From assembly GCA_002632355.1 (NCBI GenBank), contig NSJJ01000010.1, positions 62,001 to 126,000 of the forward strand: a stretch of 64,000 bases of DNA. Reading direction: 5' to 3'. Both the position numbers and the translations under genes were made by a program. This document shows positions 53,996 to 63,299 of the stretch, in pieces. Source of the DNA: Sulfuricella denitrificans (GTDB taxonomy: Bacteria; Pseudomonadota; Gammaproteobacteria; Burkholderiales; Sulfuricellaceae). Position 1 is the first letter of the stretch. Each line of letters begins with the position of its first letter. Under the pieces are notes generated by a model, which had not been told where the DNA came from, made no database searches, and worked only from the letters and a program-made list of their open reading frames with translations.

Positions 53996-54544
53996 CTACA
54001 GGGCGGCACCGTGGAGGAACGCGCGTTCCACGACGGCCGCGAGCCCAGCTCGGGCGATCCGACCACGGCGCTCAGCCTCAACCAGCCCAAGAAGGATGGA
54101 CACCCATATCTCGGTCAGGGCGGGTGCGGGAATATCGATCCTGAACACCCCCTGTTGCTGGCCACGCAGGAAAAAGGCATCAAGCGCCACATCCCAACTG
54201 GCATCGGGGCATGGATTGGACATCGGGTCTGGTTTCCAGTAATGGATCAGGAACGCGGTCAGTTCCCGGTGCTCCAGATTGTTAACTGTCATGCGCTTCA
54301 ACGCTTCCAGCGGTGGCGCGGTATCCAGTTCGGCGGCCTGGATCGCTTCGCCGATTGTTTTGGTGGCGTGCGCCAGCAGCCGCTCGATCAACTGCTCCCG
54401 CGTGCGACAGAAACGGTACAGCGTCGCCTTGCTGATGCCGATCGCCTTAGCCAGTTCCTGCAGATTGGCGCGCGGTAGATCTACCAGCGCCTGGGCGAGG
54501 GCCACCAGCGTTTGATGCTCTTCCTGTGTTGCGTCAAGGGGCAT
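53996..54544 (-). CDS. TetR/AcrR-family regulator of the RND operon
   Basis: 182 aa. HTH segment LQELAKAIGISKATLYRFCRTREQLIERLL (residues 28-57). The C-terminal domain resembles the AcrR_17/AcrR_8-type effector region (FRIDIPAPALTEIWVSILLGLVEA). It is divergent from the cytochrome b561-RND operon and separated by 203 bp that contain a palindrome, so it is likely the repressor. Confidence 0.92.
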   Translation of the reverse strand: MPLDATQEEHQTLVALAQALVDLPRANLQELAKAIGISKATLYRFCRTREQLIERLLAHATKTIGEAIQAAELDTAPPLEALKRMTVNNLEHRELTAFLIHYWKPDPMSNPCPDASWDVALDAFFLRGQQQGVFRIDIPAPALTEIWVSILLGLVEAERRGRIARAGLAAVVERAFLHGAAL

Positions 54545-54578
54545 TGGGGATTCCGAGATGAAGCCAAAACTACCACTA

Positions 54579-54598
54579 TTGAATCATATCCGATTCAA
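54579..54598 (-). promoter_or_regulatory. Palindromic operator near the tetR start
   Basis: TTGAATC (54579-54585), spacer ATATCC, GATTCAA (54592-54598). It lies 35 bp upstream of the TetR start, in the shared divergent region. Confidence 0.7.
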
Positions 54599-54612
54599 AA
54601 TAGCGAATTTTC

Positions 54613-54664
54613 AATGAGTCACAAGTTATTGTTACGACTCATATGACTCGATATTGACTCATTA
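54613..54664 (+). promoter_or_regulatory. GACTC-repeat region and promoter of the RND operon
   Basis: TTGTTA (54629-54634) and TATTGA (54652-54657) are 17 bp apart. ATGAGTC and three GACTC(A/G) copies in both orientations cover the same stretch (54614-54662), a likely site for the regulator. A small GGGGGC/GCCCCC hairpin follows in the leader (54706-54721). Confidence 0.45.
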
Positions 54665-54747
54665 AAATCTAGGTGGCATCATGAACTCATTCGCGGTCAT
54701 CCGACCGGGGGCTCTCGCCCCCAAGACCGCAATGAAAGGAGCCACAA

Positions 54748-55287
54748 ATGAACACGCAAGTACGCTACACACCCACCGCGATCTGGCTGCACTGGATCAT
54801 GGCCGTGCTGATTCTCGGCCTGATTCTCATGGGCATCTACATGAGCGAGCTTCCCGAGTCTCCGGATAAGTTCGCGCTGTACGACTTCCACAAGGCGATC
54901 GGCATGCTCGCGCTGCTGCTGATCTTTGCCCGGTTGGCTTGGCGTTGGACTCATCAGCCCCCCGCACTGCCGCAAAGAGTCTCAGCGACGACCCGCAAGG
55001 CGGCCGCCGCCGGACAGGCTCTGCTCTATCTCTGCATGGTCTTCGCGCCATTGAGCGGCTGGCTCATGAGTTCGGCCTACGGCCATCCACCGTCATTTTT
55101 CGGCATCGTGACGTTGCCCGAATTGGTGTGGAAGAACGAGTCCTTTGCGGAGACGCTAAAGGGTGTCCATTTCGCGCTGACCAACGGGCTGCTGTTCCTG
55201 GCTGTTGGACACGTGGTGCTGGCGCTCAAGCACCACTGGATCAACAAGGATGGTTTGCTGAATCGTCTCAAGCCGTGGGCTAACTAG
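54748..55287 (+). CDS. Cytochrome b561 family protein
   Basis: 179 aa with AAGGAG upstream. Four membrane helices with haem-ligand histidines: LHWIMAVLI (helix 1), YDFHKAIGML (helix 2), and HFALTNGLLFLAVGHVVLALKHHW (helix 4). Proteins of this CybB type pass electrons from quinols or act as superoxide:quinone oxidoreductases in the inner membrane. It is the first gene of the RND efflux operon, an unusual partner that could respond to redox-active drugs. Confidence 0.92.
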   Translation: MNTQVRYTPTAIWLHWIMAVLILGLILMGIYMSELPESPDKFALYDFHKAIGMLALLLIFARLAWRWTHQPPALPQRVSATTRKAAAAGQALLYLCMVFAPLSGWLMSSAYGHPPSFFGIVTLPELVWKNESFAETLKGVHFALTNGLLFLAVGHVVLALKHHWINKDGLLNRLKPWAN

Positions 55288-55331
55288 AAGGATTTTCGGG
55301 ACGAAGGCATGAGTACGACAAGGAGCAGAGC

Positions 55332-56504
55332 ATGAATGGCCCACTTCAAAGCGCGTCGCAAACCGCTGCGCAGAGCATTTCCCCCAGACCTTGGCGCGCC
55401 ATCGTCATTGCCTTCGTCCTGCTGGCCGTGGTCATCGCAGGTCTATGGCTCTGGCGCACCAGCCGCAGCGGCGGGCCTGGCTATACCCCACCGGGAGCCA
55501 TCGACGTCGTGGCGATGACCGTGAAGAGCGAACCGGCGCCAGCAAGCCTGGAGGCGCTGGGCGAATTGCGCGCGGTACGACAAGTGACCCTGTCCGGCGA
55601 AGTCGCCGGCCGCATCGCGGCGATCTCTTTCGAGCCGGGCCAGCGTGTGAAGGCGAGCACCTTGCTGGTCCAGTTGGACGACTCGTCCGAACAGGCCGAT
55701 CTCGCGGCGGCCAAGGCCGGCGCGACTTTCGCGCAGCAGCAATTGGCTCGGGCCAGCGAACTGGCAGCGACAGGCGCAACCTCCAAGGAAGTGCTGCAGC
55801 AACGCCAGTCGGAGCGCGACCAGAAAGTCGCGGCGGCGCAGCAATTGGAAGCGCGCATCCAGAAGATGCGTATCCGCGCGCCCTTCCCCGGAGTACTCGG
55901 CCTGCGGCAGGTAGACCTGGGCCAGTACCTCAATGCCGGCGACAAGGCTGTCACGCTGACCGACCTCGATACGCTGTACGTGAACTTCGACGTGCCGCAG
56001 CAGGAACTGGCGCAGCTTCGAGTCGGCCAGCGCGTCGAGGTCAGGAGCGACACGCCCGGCGTCGCGTCGTTGCCGGCAAAGATCACGGCGATCGAACCAC
56101 AGATCGGCCGCGACACACGCAACGCGACGATCCAGGCCCTGCTGGCCAATCCGCGGCGAACGCTGCGCCCCGGTATGTACGTTACGGTCGCCGTGGCCCT
56201 GCCCGACGAGCCCGAAGCGGTGCTGGTGCCGGCGACCGCGATCATCACGTCCGCATCGGGTGATGCCGCAGCCGTCGTGCGCGAACTGTCCGCACAGCAG
56301 ACGGGCAAGGCAGAGATTGTGCCGATCATCACCGGACGGCGCATTGGTGATCGCGTGGTCGTCACCCGCGGCCTCAAGACGGGCGATGTCGTCGTTACCG
56401 AAGGTCAGTTGCGCATCCAGCCGGGCGCAGCCGTGCACCTGATCGAGAAGCCTGCACCCGGTTCGTCGTCCGTTCCGGACGCAGCACCTGTCGCGGAGAG
56501 GTGA
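55332..56504 (+). CDS. RND efflux periplasmic adaptor (MexH-like)
   Basis: 390 aa. An N-terminal membrane anchor (PWRAIVIAFVLLAVVIAGLWLW, residues about 20-41) is followed by the lipoyl half-motif (GEVAGRIAAISFEPGQRVKAS), an alpha-hairpin coiled coil (LAAAKAGATFAQQQLARA to QQLEARIQKM), the second lipoyl half (RAPFPGVLGLRQVDLGQYL) and a beta-barrel domain. It bridges the RND pump to the outer-membrane channel. GGAGCAG precedes the ATG. Confidence 0.94.
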   Translation: MNGPLQSASQTAAQSISPRPWRAIVIAFVLLAVVIAGLWLWRTSRSGGPGYTPPGAIDVVAMTVKSEPAPASLEALGELRAVRQVTLSGEVAGRIAAISFEPGQRVKASTLLVQLDDSSEQADLAAAKAGATFAQQQLARASELAATGATSKEVLQQRQSERDQKVAAAQQLEARIQKMRIRAPFPGVLGLRQVDLGQYLNAGDKAVTLTDLDTLYVNFDVPQQELAQLRVGQRVEVRSDTPGVASLPAKITAIEPQIGRDTRNATIQALLANPRRTLRPGMYVTVAVALPDEPEAVLVPATAIITSASGDAAAVVRELSAQQTGKAEIVPIITGRRIGDRVVVTRGLKTGDVVVTEGQLRIQPGAAVHLIEKPAPGSSSVPDAAPVAER

Positions 56505-56507
56505 GCC

Positions 56508-59500
56508 ATGAAGTTCACTGACCTGTTCATCCGGCGCCCGATCCTGTCGGTGACGCTGAGCCTGCTGATCCTGCTGACCGGCACCGTCTCGCTGTTCTCG
56601 CTGCCGATGCGCGAGTACCCGAAGATGGAGAGCGCAACCATCGTCGTGACGACCAACTACCCCGGTGCGACGCAGCAGGTCATGCAGGGTTTCGTGACCA
56701 CGCCCATCGCGCAGGCCATCGCCGGCGCGAACGGCATCGAGTACATCGTCTCCACGTCCACGCTCGGCCGCAGCGAAATCAAGGCCAAGCTGGTGCTCAA
56801 CGCCGACGCGGACCGCGCCATGACCGAGGTGCTGTCCAGGGTGCAACAGGTGAAGTACCGCCTGCCGCAAGGGACCACTGACCCGGTGATCGACAAGATC
56901 ACCGATGGCGTGTCGGCGGTGATGTACCTGGCCTTCGTCAGCGACCGGCAGACCATTCCCGAAGTCACTGACTTCATCGCCCGCGTCGCGCAGCCGCTCA
57001 TCACTTCCGTGCCCGGCGTGGCTTCGACCGAGATCGGTGGCGGCCAAACGATTGCGATGCGGCTATGGGTCGATCCAATCAAGCTCGCTGCGCGCGGACT
57101 TACCGCCGACGACCTGGCCAACGCACTGCGCGCCAACAACGTCCAGGCGGCGCCCGGCACACTCAAGGGCAGCGATACGCTGGTGCCCATTACCGCGGCT
57201 ACCGACCTGCGCAGCGTGCAGGCTTTCCGCGACATGGTGCTCAAGCGCGCCGACAACAGCGTGGTGCGACTGGCTGATGTGGCGACAGTAGAACTGGGTG
57301 GCCAGAACTATGACAGCGGCTTCCTCAACGATGGCGTTCGCGCCGTGTCGCTCGCGGTATCGCCCACACCGGACGGCAATCCGCTCACGATCGTCGCCGG
57401 GGTCGAGGCACTGCTGCCGGACCTGCAGCGCGCCGCCCCGCCGGGCCTGAAGATCATCAACACCTTCGATACAGCGAGCTATGTGAACGCCTCGATCGAG
57501 GAAGTCCTGCTCACCCTGGTCGAGGCCGTCTTCATCGTGGTGCTGGTGATCTACTTGTTCCTCGGCTCGCTGCGCGCGGTGGTCATCCCCATCATCACCA
57601 TTCCGCTGTCGCTGGTGGGCACGGCGGCACTGATGCTTGCCTTCGGCTTCTCGCTGAACCTGCTGACGCTGCTGGCGATGGTGCTGGCGATCGGACTCGT
57701 GGTGGACGACGCGATCGTGGTCGTCGAGAACATCCATCGCCACATCGAGGAAGGTCTGTCGCCGCCGCGCGCCGCGCTGGTGGGCGCGCGCGAGATCGTC
57801 GGCCCCGTGATCGGTATGACGATCACCTTGGCGGCGGTGTACGCGCCGATCGGCCTGATGGGCGGCCTGACCGGCGCGCTGTTCAAGGAGTTCGCCTTTA
57901 CGCTGGCCGGTTCGGTGATCGTCTCCGGCGTCATCGCGCTAACCCTGTCGCCGATGATGAGCAGCTTTCTGCTCAGTGATCGCCTGTCCGAAGGACGCCT
58001 CGCCCAACGCATTGAGCACTCGATGGAGGCGCTGGCGGAACGCTACCGTCGGCTGCTGGACCGCACCCTGCACGCCCGCGCCGCAGTGCTGCTGGTCTGC
58101 GCTACGGTGCTGGTCGGCATCGTCGTGCTGTTCTTGGGTGTGAAGCGTGAACTCGCTCCCGGCGAGGACCAAGGCTACGTCTTCATCCAGACCAAGGGGC
58201 CACAGTATGCCAACATCGGCTACACCGAGCGCTTCGCGCGCGAGGTGGAAGGATTCTTCCGGCAACTGCCCGACTACGAAGGCAGTTTCTTGGTGAACGG
58301 TGCCGGCAGCCAGAACAACGGCTTTGGAGGCGTGGTCCTCAAGCCGTGGGCGCAGCGCAAGCAGAACTCCAATCAGGTCGAGGCCACGCTCAACGGGCGC
58401 GCTGCGAACCTCACGGGGGTTTCGCTCACTGCCTTCCAGCCGGCACCGCTACCCGCCGGCAGCGGCGGCTTGCCGGTACAGATGGTGCTGCGCGCGCCCA
58501 ACGACTTCGCAAGCCTGTACCAGACAATGGAAGGCATCAAGGGCGCTGCCTGGGGCAGCGGCCTGTTTGCCTTCGTCGAGAGCGACCTGGCCTTCGACAG
58601 CCCACAGGCTCGGTTGACCGTCGATGCCGCGAAGGCCGGCGAGATGGGGGTCACGATGACCGCCGTGGCAGAGACGCTGGCGACGCTGGTCGGCGAGAAC
58701 TACATCAATCGCTTCAACTGGTACGACCGTTCCTACGACGTCATCTCCCAGGTGCCGCAGTCCAGCCGCCGCACGCCGGGCGATCTGGCCGGCTACTACG
58801 TGCGTACCCAGTCCGGCAAGCTGGTGCCGCTGGCGACCATGGTCGATGTGCAGATGCGGCCCGAGGTCAATCGACTGCCGCAGTTCAACCAGATGAATGC
58901 CGTCACGCTCTCGGGCGTCCTGCTACCCGGCGTGACGATGGGACAGGCTGTGGATTTCCTGAAGAGCCAACCGTTGCCCACCGGCTACCAAATCGACTGG
59001 CTGTCCGACAGCCGCCAGTTCGTCAAGGAGGGCAACCGCCTGACGGTTTCCTTCGGCTTCGCGCTGATCGTCATCTTCCTGGTGCTGGCCGCTCAGTTCG
59101 AGAGCATGCGCGACCCGCTGGTGATCCTGGTGACGGTGCCGCTGGCGATCTGCGGGGCATTGATCCCACTATGGCTCGGCTACTCGACGCTGAACATCTA
59201 CACGCAGATCGGCTTGGTCACATTGATAGGCCTGATTTCCAAACACGGCATCCTGATGGTCTCCTTCGCCAACCACATTCAGATGCAAGAAGGCGTCGGC
59301 CCTGCGGAAGCGATCCTCAAGGCGGCGGTGATACGTATGCGGCCGGTGCTGATGACCACGGCCGCGATGGTGACGGGCCTGATTCCGCTGCTATTCGCCG
59401 GCGGTGCCGGCGCGGCCAGTCGCTTCGCCATAGGCATCATCGTTGTCACCGGCATGCTGATTGGCACACTGTTCACGCTGTTCGTTCTGCCGACCATTTA

Positions 59501-59585
59501 CAGCCTGCTCGCTCGCGATCACCGCGCCCATGCGGCATCGGTGCGCGCGCAGGAACTCGCCAAGGAGGAGTTGAGTCATGCGTGA
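56508..59585 (+). CDS. RND multidrug efflux transporter (MexI-like)
   Basis: 1025 aa. It starts FTDLFIRRPILSVTLSLLILLTG, the HAE1 family opening, has the porter motif GGGQTIAMRLWVDPIKLAARGLTADDLANALR and the proton-relay aspartates in TM4 (LAIGLVVDDAIVVVENIHRH). The second half repeats the fold (LVTLIGLISKHGILMVSFAN). The closest relative I can suggest is MexI of MexGHI-OpmD. Substrates are probably hydrophobic or redox-active drugs. Confidence 0.95.
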   Translation: MKFTDLFIRRPILSVTLSLLILLTGTVSLFSLPMREYPKMESATIVVTTNYPGATQQVMQGFVTTPIAQAIAGANGIEYIVSTSTLGRSEIKAKLVLNADADRAMTEVLSRVQQVKYRLPQGTTDPVIDKITDGVSAVMYLAFVSDRQTIPEVTDFIARVAQPLITSVPGVASTEIGGGQTIAMRLWVDPIKLAARGLTADDLANALRANNVQAAPGTLKGSDTLVPITAATDLRSVQAFRDMVLKRADNSVVRLADVATVELGGQNYDSGFLNDGVRAVSLAVSPTPDGNPLTIVAGVEALLPDLQRAAPPGLKIINTFDTASYVNASIEEVLLTLVEAVFIVVLVIYLFLGSLRAVVIPIITIPLSLVGTAALMLAFGFSLNLLTLLAMVLAIGLVVDDAIVVVENIHRHIEEGLSPPRAALVGAREIVGPVIGMTITLAAVYAPIGLMGGLTGALFKEFAFTLAGSVIVSGVIALTLSPMMSSFLLSDRLSEGRLAQRIEHSMEALAERYRRLLDRTLHARAAVLLVCATVLVGIVVLFLGVKRELAPGEDQGYVFIQTKGPQYANIGYTERFAREVEGFFRQLPDYEGSFLVNGAGSQNNGFGGVVLKPWAQRKQNSNQVEATLNGRAANLTGVSLTAFQPAPLPAGSGGLPVQMVLRAPNDFASLYQTMEGIKGAAWGSGLFAFVESDLAFDSPQARLTVDAAKAGEMGVTMTAVAETLATLVGENYINRFNWYDRSYDVISQVPQSSRRTPGDLAGYYVRTQSGKLVPLATMVDVQMRPEVNRLPQFNQMNAVTLSGVLLPGVTMGQAVDFLKSQPLPTGYQIDWLSDSRQFVKEGNRLTVSFGFALIVIFLVLAAQFESMRDPLVILVTVPLAICGALIPLWLGYSTLNIYTQIGLVTLIGLISKHGILMVSFANHIQMQEGVGPAEAILKAAVIRMRPVLMTTAAMVTGLIPLLFAGGAGAASRFAIGIIVVTGMLIGTLFTLFVLPTIYSLLARDHRAHAASVRAQELAKEELSHA

Positions 59586-60993
59586 TCATCGATCCGCGTT
59601 ACTGTCGGCGATGCTGTCGGTACTCCTGCTGAGCGCTTGCGCCATCGGGCCGGACTATGTGCGCCCGTCCGCCCCCGAGAAGACAGCAACGCCGTTCGTG
59701 AGCGGCGGCGAGGTGGCCAGTGCGGTGTCGCTGCCCGAGGAATGGTGGCGGCTGTACCAAGACCCGGTCCTGGACCAACTTGTCCAGCGCGCGTTCGCGG
59801 CCAACGTCGATCTGCGGATTGCTGCGGCCAATCTTGAGCGTGAGCGTGCCGTGCTGTCCGAGGCGGACATCGCACGATTTCCATCCACCCAGATCTCGGC
59901 CGGCCGGACCTACGGCGATAGTACATCGTCGTCGGGGCAAGGCAGCACACTGCCTGATCGGCAAAGGACAACCACGGGCGGGCTGACCGTGTCCTGGGAA
60001 GTCGATCTGCTGGGCCGCGTGCGGCGTTCGGTCGAAGCCGCGCATGCGGATGTCGAGGCGGTCGAGGCGACCCGCGACGCCGTGCGCGTCACGGTCGCCG
60101 CCGAAACCACGCGCAACTATGTCGCCGCCTGTTCACTGGCCGAATCCCTGGTGGCAACGGAGCAATCCATCGCCATCACCCGGCAGACGCTGGACCTGAT
60201 GCAGCAGCAGGAGCGCGTCGGCTCGGCATCCCGTTTTGACGTGGAGCGGGCCACCGTCACCTTGGCTAATACCGAGGCCGGGCTGCCGTCTTTGCAGGCC
60301 CGTCGGCAGAACGCGCTATTCGCGCTGGCGGCGTTGCTGGGCGCCACGCCGTCGGAAGTACCGGCCGAAGCTGCCGCCTGCGCCAAGGCACCGGCGCTGT
60401 CGGCGCCGATCCCGGTGGCCGACGGGGCCGCGCTGCTGCGCCGACGCCCGGACCTCCGTCAAGCCGAGCGCAAGCTGGCTGGAGACACGGCACGGATCGG
60501 CGTGGCGACGGCTGATTTGTATCCGCGCATTTCCCTGGGCGGTTCGACCAATTACGCGCGTAGCGGCGGTTCTGGCGGTGATTGGACCTTTGGCGTCGGT
60601 CCCGCGTTGTCTTGGAGTTTTCCCAATATCGGCGTGGCCCGCGCCAAGGTGAAGCAATCCGAAGCGCAGGTTCAGGCCTCGCTTGCGAGCTTCGATGGCA
60701 GTGTCCTGAGCGCCTTGCGAGAGGTCGAGCAGACGCTGACGACCCTGAACGCCGAGCAGCGACGCCGCGTCTCGCTCGAACAGGCCGACCGCAGCGCGCG
60801 TGTCGCCTACGACCTGGCGGAGGCCCGCTACCGCGCAGGCAGCATTTCCCAGATCGAACGACTGGCGGCCGCCCAGGATCGCGTCGCCGCCCAATCCACG
60901 CTGGCTGAGTCCGAGGTGTCGCTGAACGCGGCGCGCGTGGATGTGTTCAAGGCGCTGGGCGGAGGTTGGCAAGCGACCGCGGGCGATCAGTGA
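59578..60993 (+). CDS. Outer-membrane efflux lipoprotein (NodT/OprM family)
   Basis: 471 aa; the start overlaps the transporter end by 8 bp. Lipobox LLSAC with the lipidated Cys near residue 21, then GPDYVRPSAP, typical of OprM-type proteins. Two internal repeats, each with long helices (VQRAFAANVDLRIAAANLERERAVL, and LREVEQTLTTLNAEQRRRVSLEQAD), form the TolC-like trimeric channel that completes the tripartite pump. Confidence 0.94.
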   Translation: MRDHRSALLSAMLSVLLLSACAIGPDYVRPSAPEKTATPFVSGGEVASAVSLPEEWWRLYQDPVLDQLVQRAFAANVDLRIAAANLERERAVLSEADIARFPSTQISAGRTYGDSTSSSGQGSTLPDRQRTTTGGLTVSWEVDLLGRVRRSVEAAHADVEAVEATRDAVRVTVAAETTRNYVAACSLAESLVATEQSIAITRQTLDLMQQQERVGSASRFDVERATVTLANTEAGLPSLQARRQNALFALAALLGATPSEVPAEAAACAKAPALSAPIPVADGAALLRRRPDLRQAERKLAGDTARIGVATADLYPRISLGGSTNYARSGGSGGDWTFGVGPALSWSFPNIGVARAKVKQSEAQVQASLASFDGSVLSALREVEQTLTTLNAEQRRRVSLEQADRSARVAYDLAEARYRAGSISQIERLAAAQDRVAAQSTLAESEVSLNAARVDVFKALGGGWQATAGDQ

Positions 60994-61075
60994 GCGGCAA
61001 CCCGTCGCCGAGAAGATTGGCGCAAAGCGGTCATTCATGCGGTCTGCGCGGCGCTGTCCATATGGTTTTCGATTG

Positions 61076-61098
61076 ATAAGGAGACCCGCATGAAATAA
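61076..61098 (+). other. Orphan ribosome binding site and aborted start
   Basis: AAGGAGACCCGC leads into ATG AAA TAA. A good ribosome site with a two-codon frame suggests that the next gene of the operon was cut here. GC content drops right after this point, consistent with an insertion junction near 61,096. Confidence 0.45.
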
Positions 61099-61221
61099 TG
61101 CCCCAGTCATTAAGTATCTTAACGGCGTTCCGACCGTATCCGGACTATTAGCAATAACCCGGACGTTTCAGCGCCTGAATAACTGCTATGTTTCAATAGG
61201 CAATCAACACTGGAGATATAT

Positions 61222-61614
61222 ATGAACACCACTATTAAATCAGCAATAGTTGCAGCGCTATTCGTGCTCTCAACTAACGTCATTGCAGTAGATAACAAGG
61301 CAGAAAAAATTAGACCCAATATCATCGGGAAAACATATGTATTTGACTATGGCGACTTCGCTTATGACGTAACCATATCCTCGGATAAATCACTACATTG
61401 GAAGCTCGTAAAAGGAAGTTTTGAAGGCAGCCCTGACAATGGAGACAATCCATACTTATTGAGCAAAATAGCCGATGGCATTATTTTTCTTTCGTGGAAA
61501 GAAGAAAGTGGAATGCAGTATTACAACGTAATTAATTTTAAAACTGGAAAACTAACAACTCATGGCAATGACGCCAGTTATGTGAATACAGGAACGGTGT
61601 CGTCAAAAAAATAG
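61222..61614 (+). CDS. Low-GC secreted protein, MoaF-like beta-barrel candidate
   Basis: 130 aa. The signal peptide MNTTIKSAIVAALFVLSTNVIAVDNKA is clear and GGAG lies 9 nt before the ATG. The mature part (GKTYVFDYGDFAYDVTIS, then LHWKLVKGSFEGSPDNGD and FLSWKEESGMQYYNVINFKTGKLTTHG) resembles the MoaF/phenolic-acid-decarboxylase-like small barrels. Base composition is markedly AT-rich against GC-rich neighbours, so it was acquired separately. Location in the periplasm is likely; the ligand is unknown. Confidence 0.7.
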   Translation: MNTTIKSAIVAALFVLSTNVIAVDNKAEKIRPNIIGKTYVFDYGDFAYDVTISSDKSLHWKLVKGSFEGSPDNGDNPYLLSKIADGIIFLSWKEESGMQYYNVINFKTGKLTTHGNDASYVNTGTVSSKK

Positions 61615-61861
61615 ACTGCAAAACATAACCCTGCGGTCCAAGGGCCGCTGCGCGATAAAGCCGCGCAGCGCCTCTGACCTCCACGTTTCTGAATGTCAGC
61701 TTTCCAGAACCGGCAGCGGCAGTTAAGGGTCGATTCGAGTCGGTCAAGTTGATGCGACTCAGTGGTCAACTTCGATGAGAATGTATGGTCTGGTCAGTGC
61801 GATTCTGCACGTGGCGATTGCACCGATGTAGGCAAGGACATGCCGCCTGGAGAGAAGCTTT

Positions 61862-62806
61862 ATGGAGTTGCGACATCTGCGTTGCTTCCTTGCCGTAGCT
61901 GAAGAGCTTCACTTTGCCCGTGCCGCCGAGAAATTGCACATCGAGCAGTCGCCGCTTTCGCGTGCCATCAAAGAGCTGGAAGAAGACCTGGGGGTTCAGT
62001 TATTCGCCCGCACCACCCGCAGTACCCGACTGACGCGCGCGGGCCGGATGTTTTTGGAACACGTGCCGCGTATCTTCGCCTCCTTGCAGCAGGCACGAGA
62101 CAGCGTGAAGGCTGCCGCCAACGGCTTCCACGGACAATTGCGCATTGCTTTGTCTGATGGCATCACACCGACTTGCTTCTCAGCACTCTTGGCACTATGC
62201 CGGCAGGAAGAGCCTGAGATTGAGATTCGCTTGACCGAGGCTCCCTTGTCTCAGCAGATCAAGGGACTACACGAAGATCTATACGACGTGGGCTTTGCTC
62301 AGTTGAGTGAAGTTGGTGATGGGCTTGTTGCGAAACCGATTTGGCACGATCCATTGATGGTTGCGGTACCCACTCGTCACCCCTTGCTCGCCTACAAGCG
62401 CGTACCTTTGGACGAGATGCTGCGCTATCCCTTGGCACTCTGCGATGTGCAGGCATGCGAAGGACATGCTCGCCAAATTAATCGCGCCCTGCGTCAATCG
62501 AGTCTGGAGCCGTTGATAGCCGAACGAGTGGCATCGTTCGAATTGATGATGACCTTGGTATCTGCGGGGTTTGCGCTGGGGCTGGCGGGGGCATCACAGA
62601 TTGCCGCAAGCCTTGAACCCGGCGTCGTGGCTCGGCCGCTGGCTGGTCGATCGCACAGGCTCACGACTTACATGCTGCGAGTGGATAACGAACCGTCGGA
62701 CGCCTTGGCGCGTTTCATCGAGCGAGTCCTTGCCATTGATCCCCCGAGAGGAAAGACCTCTGCTGCACTTGAACGAACTGATCCACCGGAGGAAATCGAG
62801 CAATGA
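61862..62806 (+). CDS. traR: LysR-family regulator of the transfer region (TraR of Tn4371-like ICEs)
   Basis: 314 aa. LysR helix-turn-helix MELRHLRCFLAVAEELHFARAAEKLHIEQSPLSRAI at residues 1-36, then a substrate-binding domain (LRIALSDGITPTCFSALLALC). It overlaps eexN by 4 nt and stands just before traG, the position of the LysR-type traR in Tn4371. It probably controls the trb/tra operon. This TraR is not the LuxR-type or DksA-like protein of the same name. Confidence 0.9.
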   Translation: MELRHLRCFLAVAEELHFARAAEKLHIEQSPLSRAIKELEEDLGVQLFARTTRSTRLTRAGRMFLEHVPRIFASLQQARDSVKAAANGFHGQLRIALSDGITPTCFSALLALCRQEEPEIEIRLTEAPLSQQIKGLHEDLYDVGFAQLSEVGDGLVAKPIWHDPLMVAVPTRHPLLAYKRVPLDEMLRYPLALCDVQACEGHARQINRALRQSSLEPLIAERVASFELMMTLVSAGFALGLAGASQIAASLEPGVVARPLAGRSHRLTTYMLRVDNEPSDALARFIERVLAIDPPRGKTSAALERTDPPEEIEQ

Positions 62807-63078
62807 AGAAAATCATCCTGCTTCTGCTTGCAGCAACGTTGGTAGCTTGCGGCAAACCCGAGCCGACCCAGCCGAGCAGCAGCTCTGAGCCAACCGAAAC
62901 GGTGGAATCGCTCGCAGCCAATCCCGAACGGTTGAAGGCACTGCGACAGCAGTGCAAGACAGATCGAGCAAAGCTCGGCGAAGAATTCTGCAACCGAGTG
63001 GCCGAAGCGACGAACCGACGCTTTCTCGGAGATGGCAAAACGCCCTACACGCCGCCGAAAGAGTTGCCCAAGTTCTAA
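62803..63078 (+). CDS. eexN: EexN-family entry-exclusion lipoprotein
   Basis: 91 aa. ATG overlaps the traR stop. Type II signal MKKIILLLLAATLVAC, then a Pro/Ser/Thr-rich linker and a helical domain containing two cysteines (RQQCKTDRAKLGEEFCNRV). This is the EexN pattern: a small lipoprotein that reduces repeated entry of the same element. It lies before traG, as in related ICEs. Confidence 0.88.
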   Translation: MKKIILLLLAATLVACGKPEPTQPSSSSEPTETVESLAANPERLKALRQQCKTDRAKLGEEFCNRVAEATNRRFLGDGKTPYTPPKELPKF

Positions 63079-63194
63079 TAGTGGTCGATTTTCAACAAAA
63101 CCCAATTCACTTGCTCGATACGCCGTAACGCGCCGCCGCTTGCAGCGTCTTTATTTGCTTCGTCGCTACATGAATTGATGCCTTATCAGGGATT

Positions 63195-63208
63195 GTTATC
63201 CCGATAAC
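63195..63208 (+). promoter_or_regulatory. Palindrome upstream of traG
   Basis: GTTATC, CC, GATAAC (63195-63208), embedded in a wider partial repeat ATCAGGGAT/ATCCCGAT. A further GGCAC/GTGCC hairpin lies at 63252-63267. The 221-bp gap could hold a transfer-operon promoter or operator. Confidence 0.45.
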
Positions 63209-63299
63209 GGTCTTTGACCGGCCTTGATCCAGCCCCGAATCTCCCGAATACGGCACGTTTTTGTGCCGCTTGCCGCGCAGGAGAAATCGGGAGGCCAGG

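Noticed and set aside
54681-54869. 62-codon ORF before and within cytochrome b561
   Set aside because: It overlaps the b561 start in another frame and has no ribosome site or motif.
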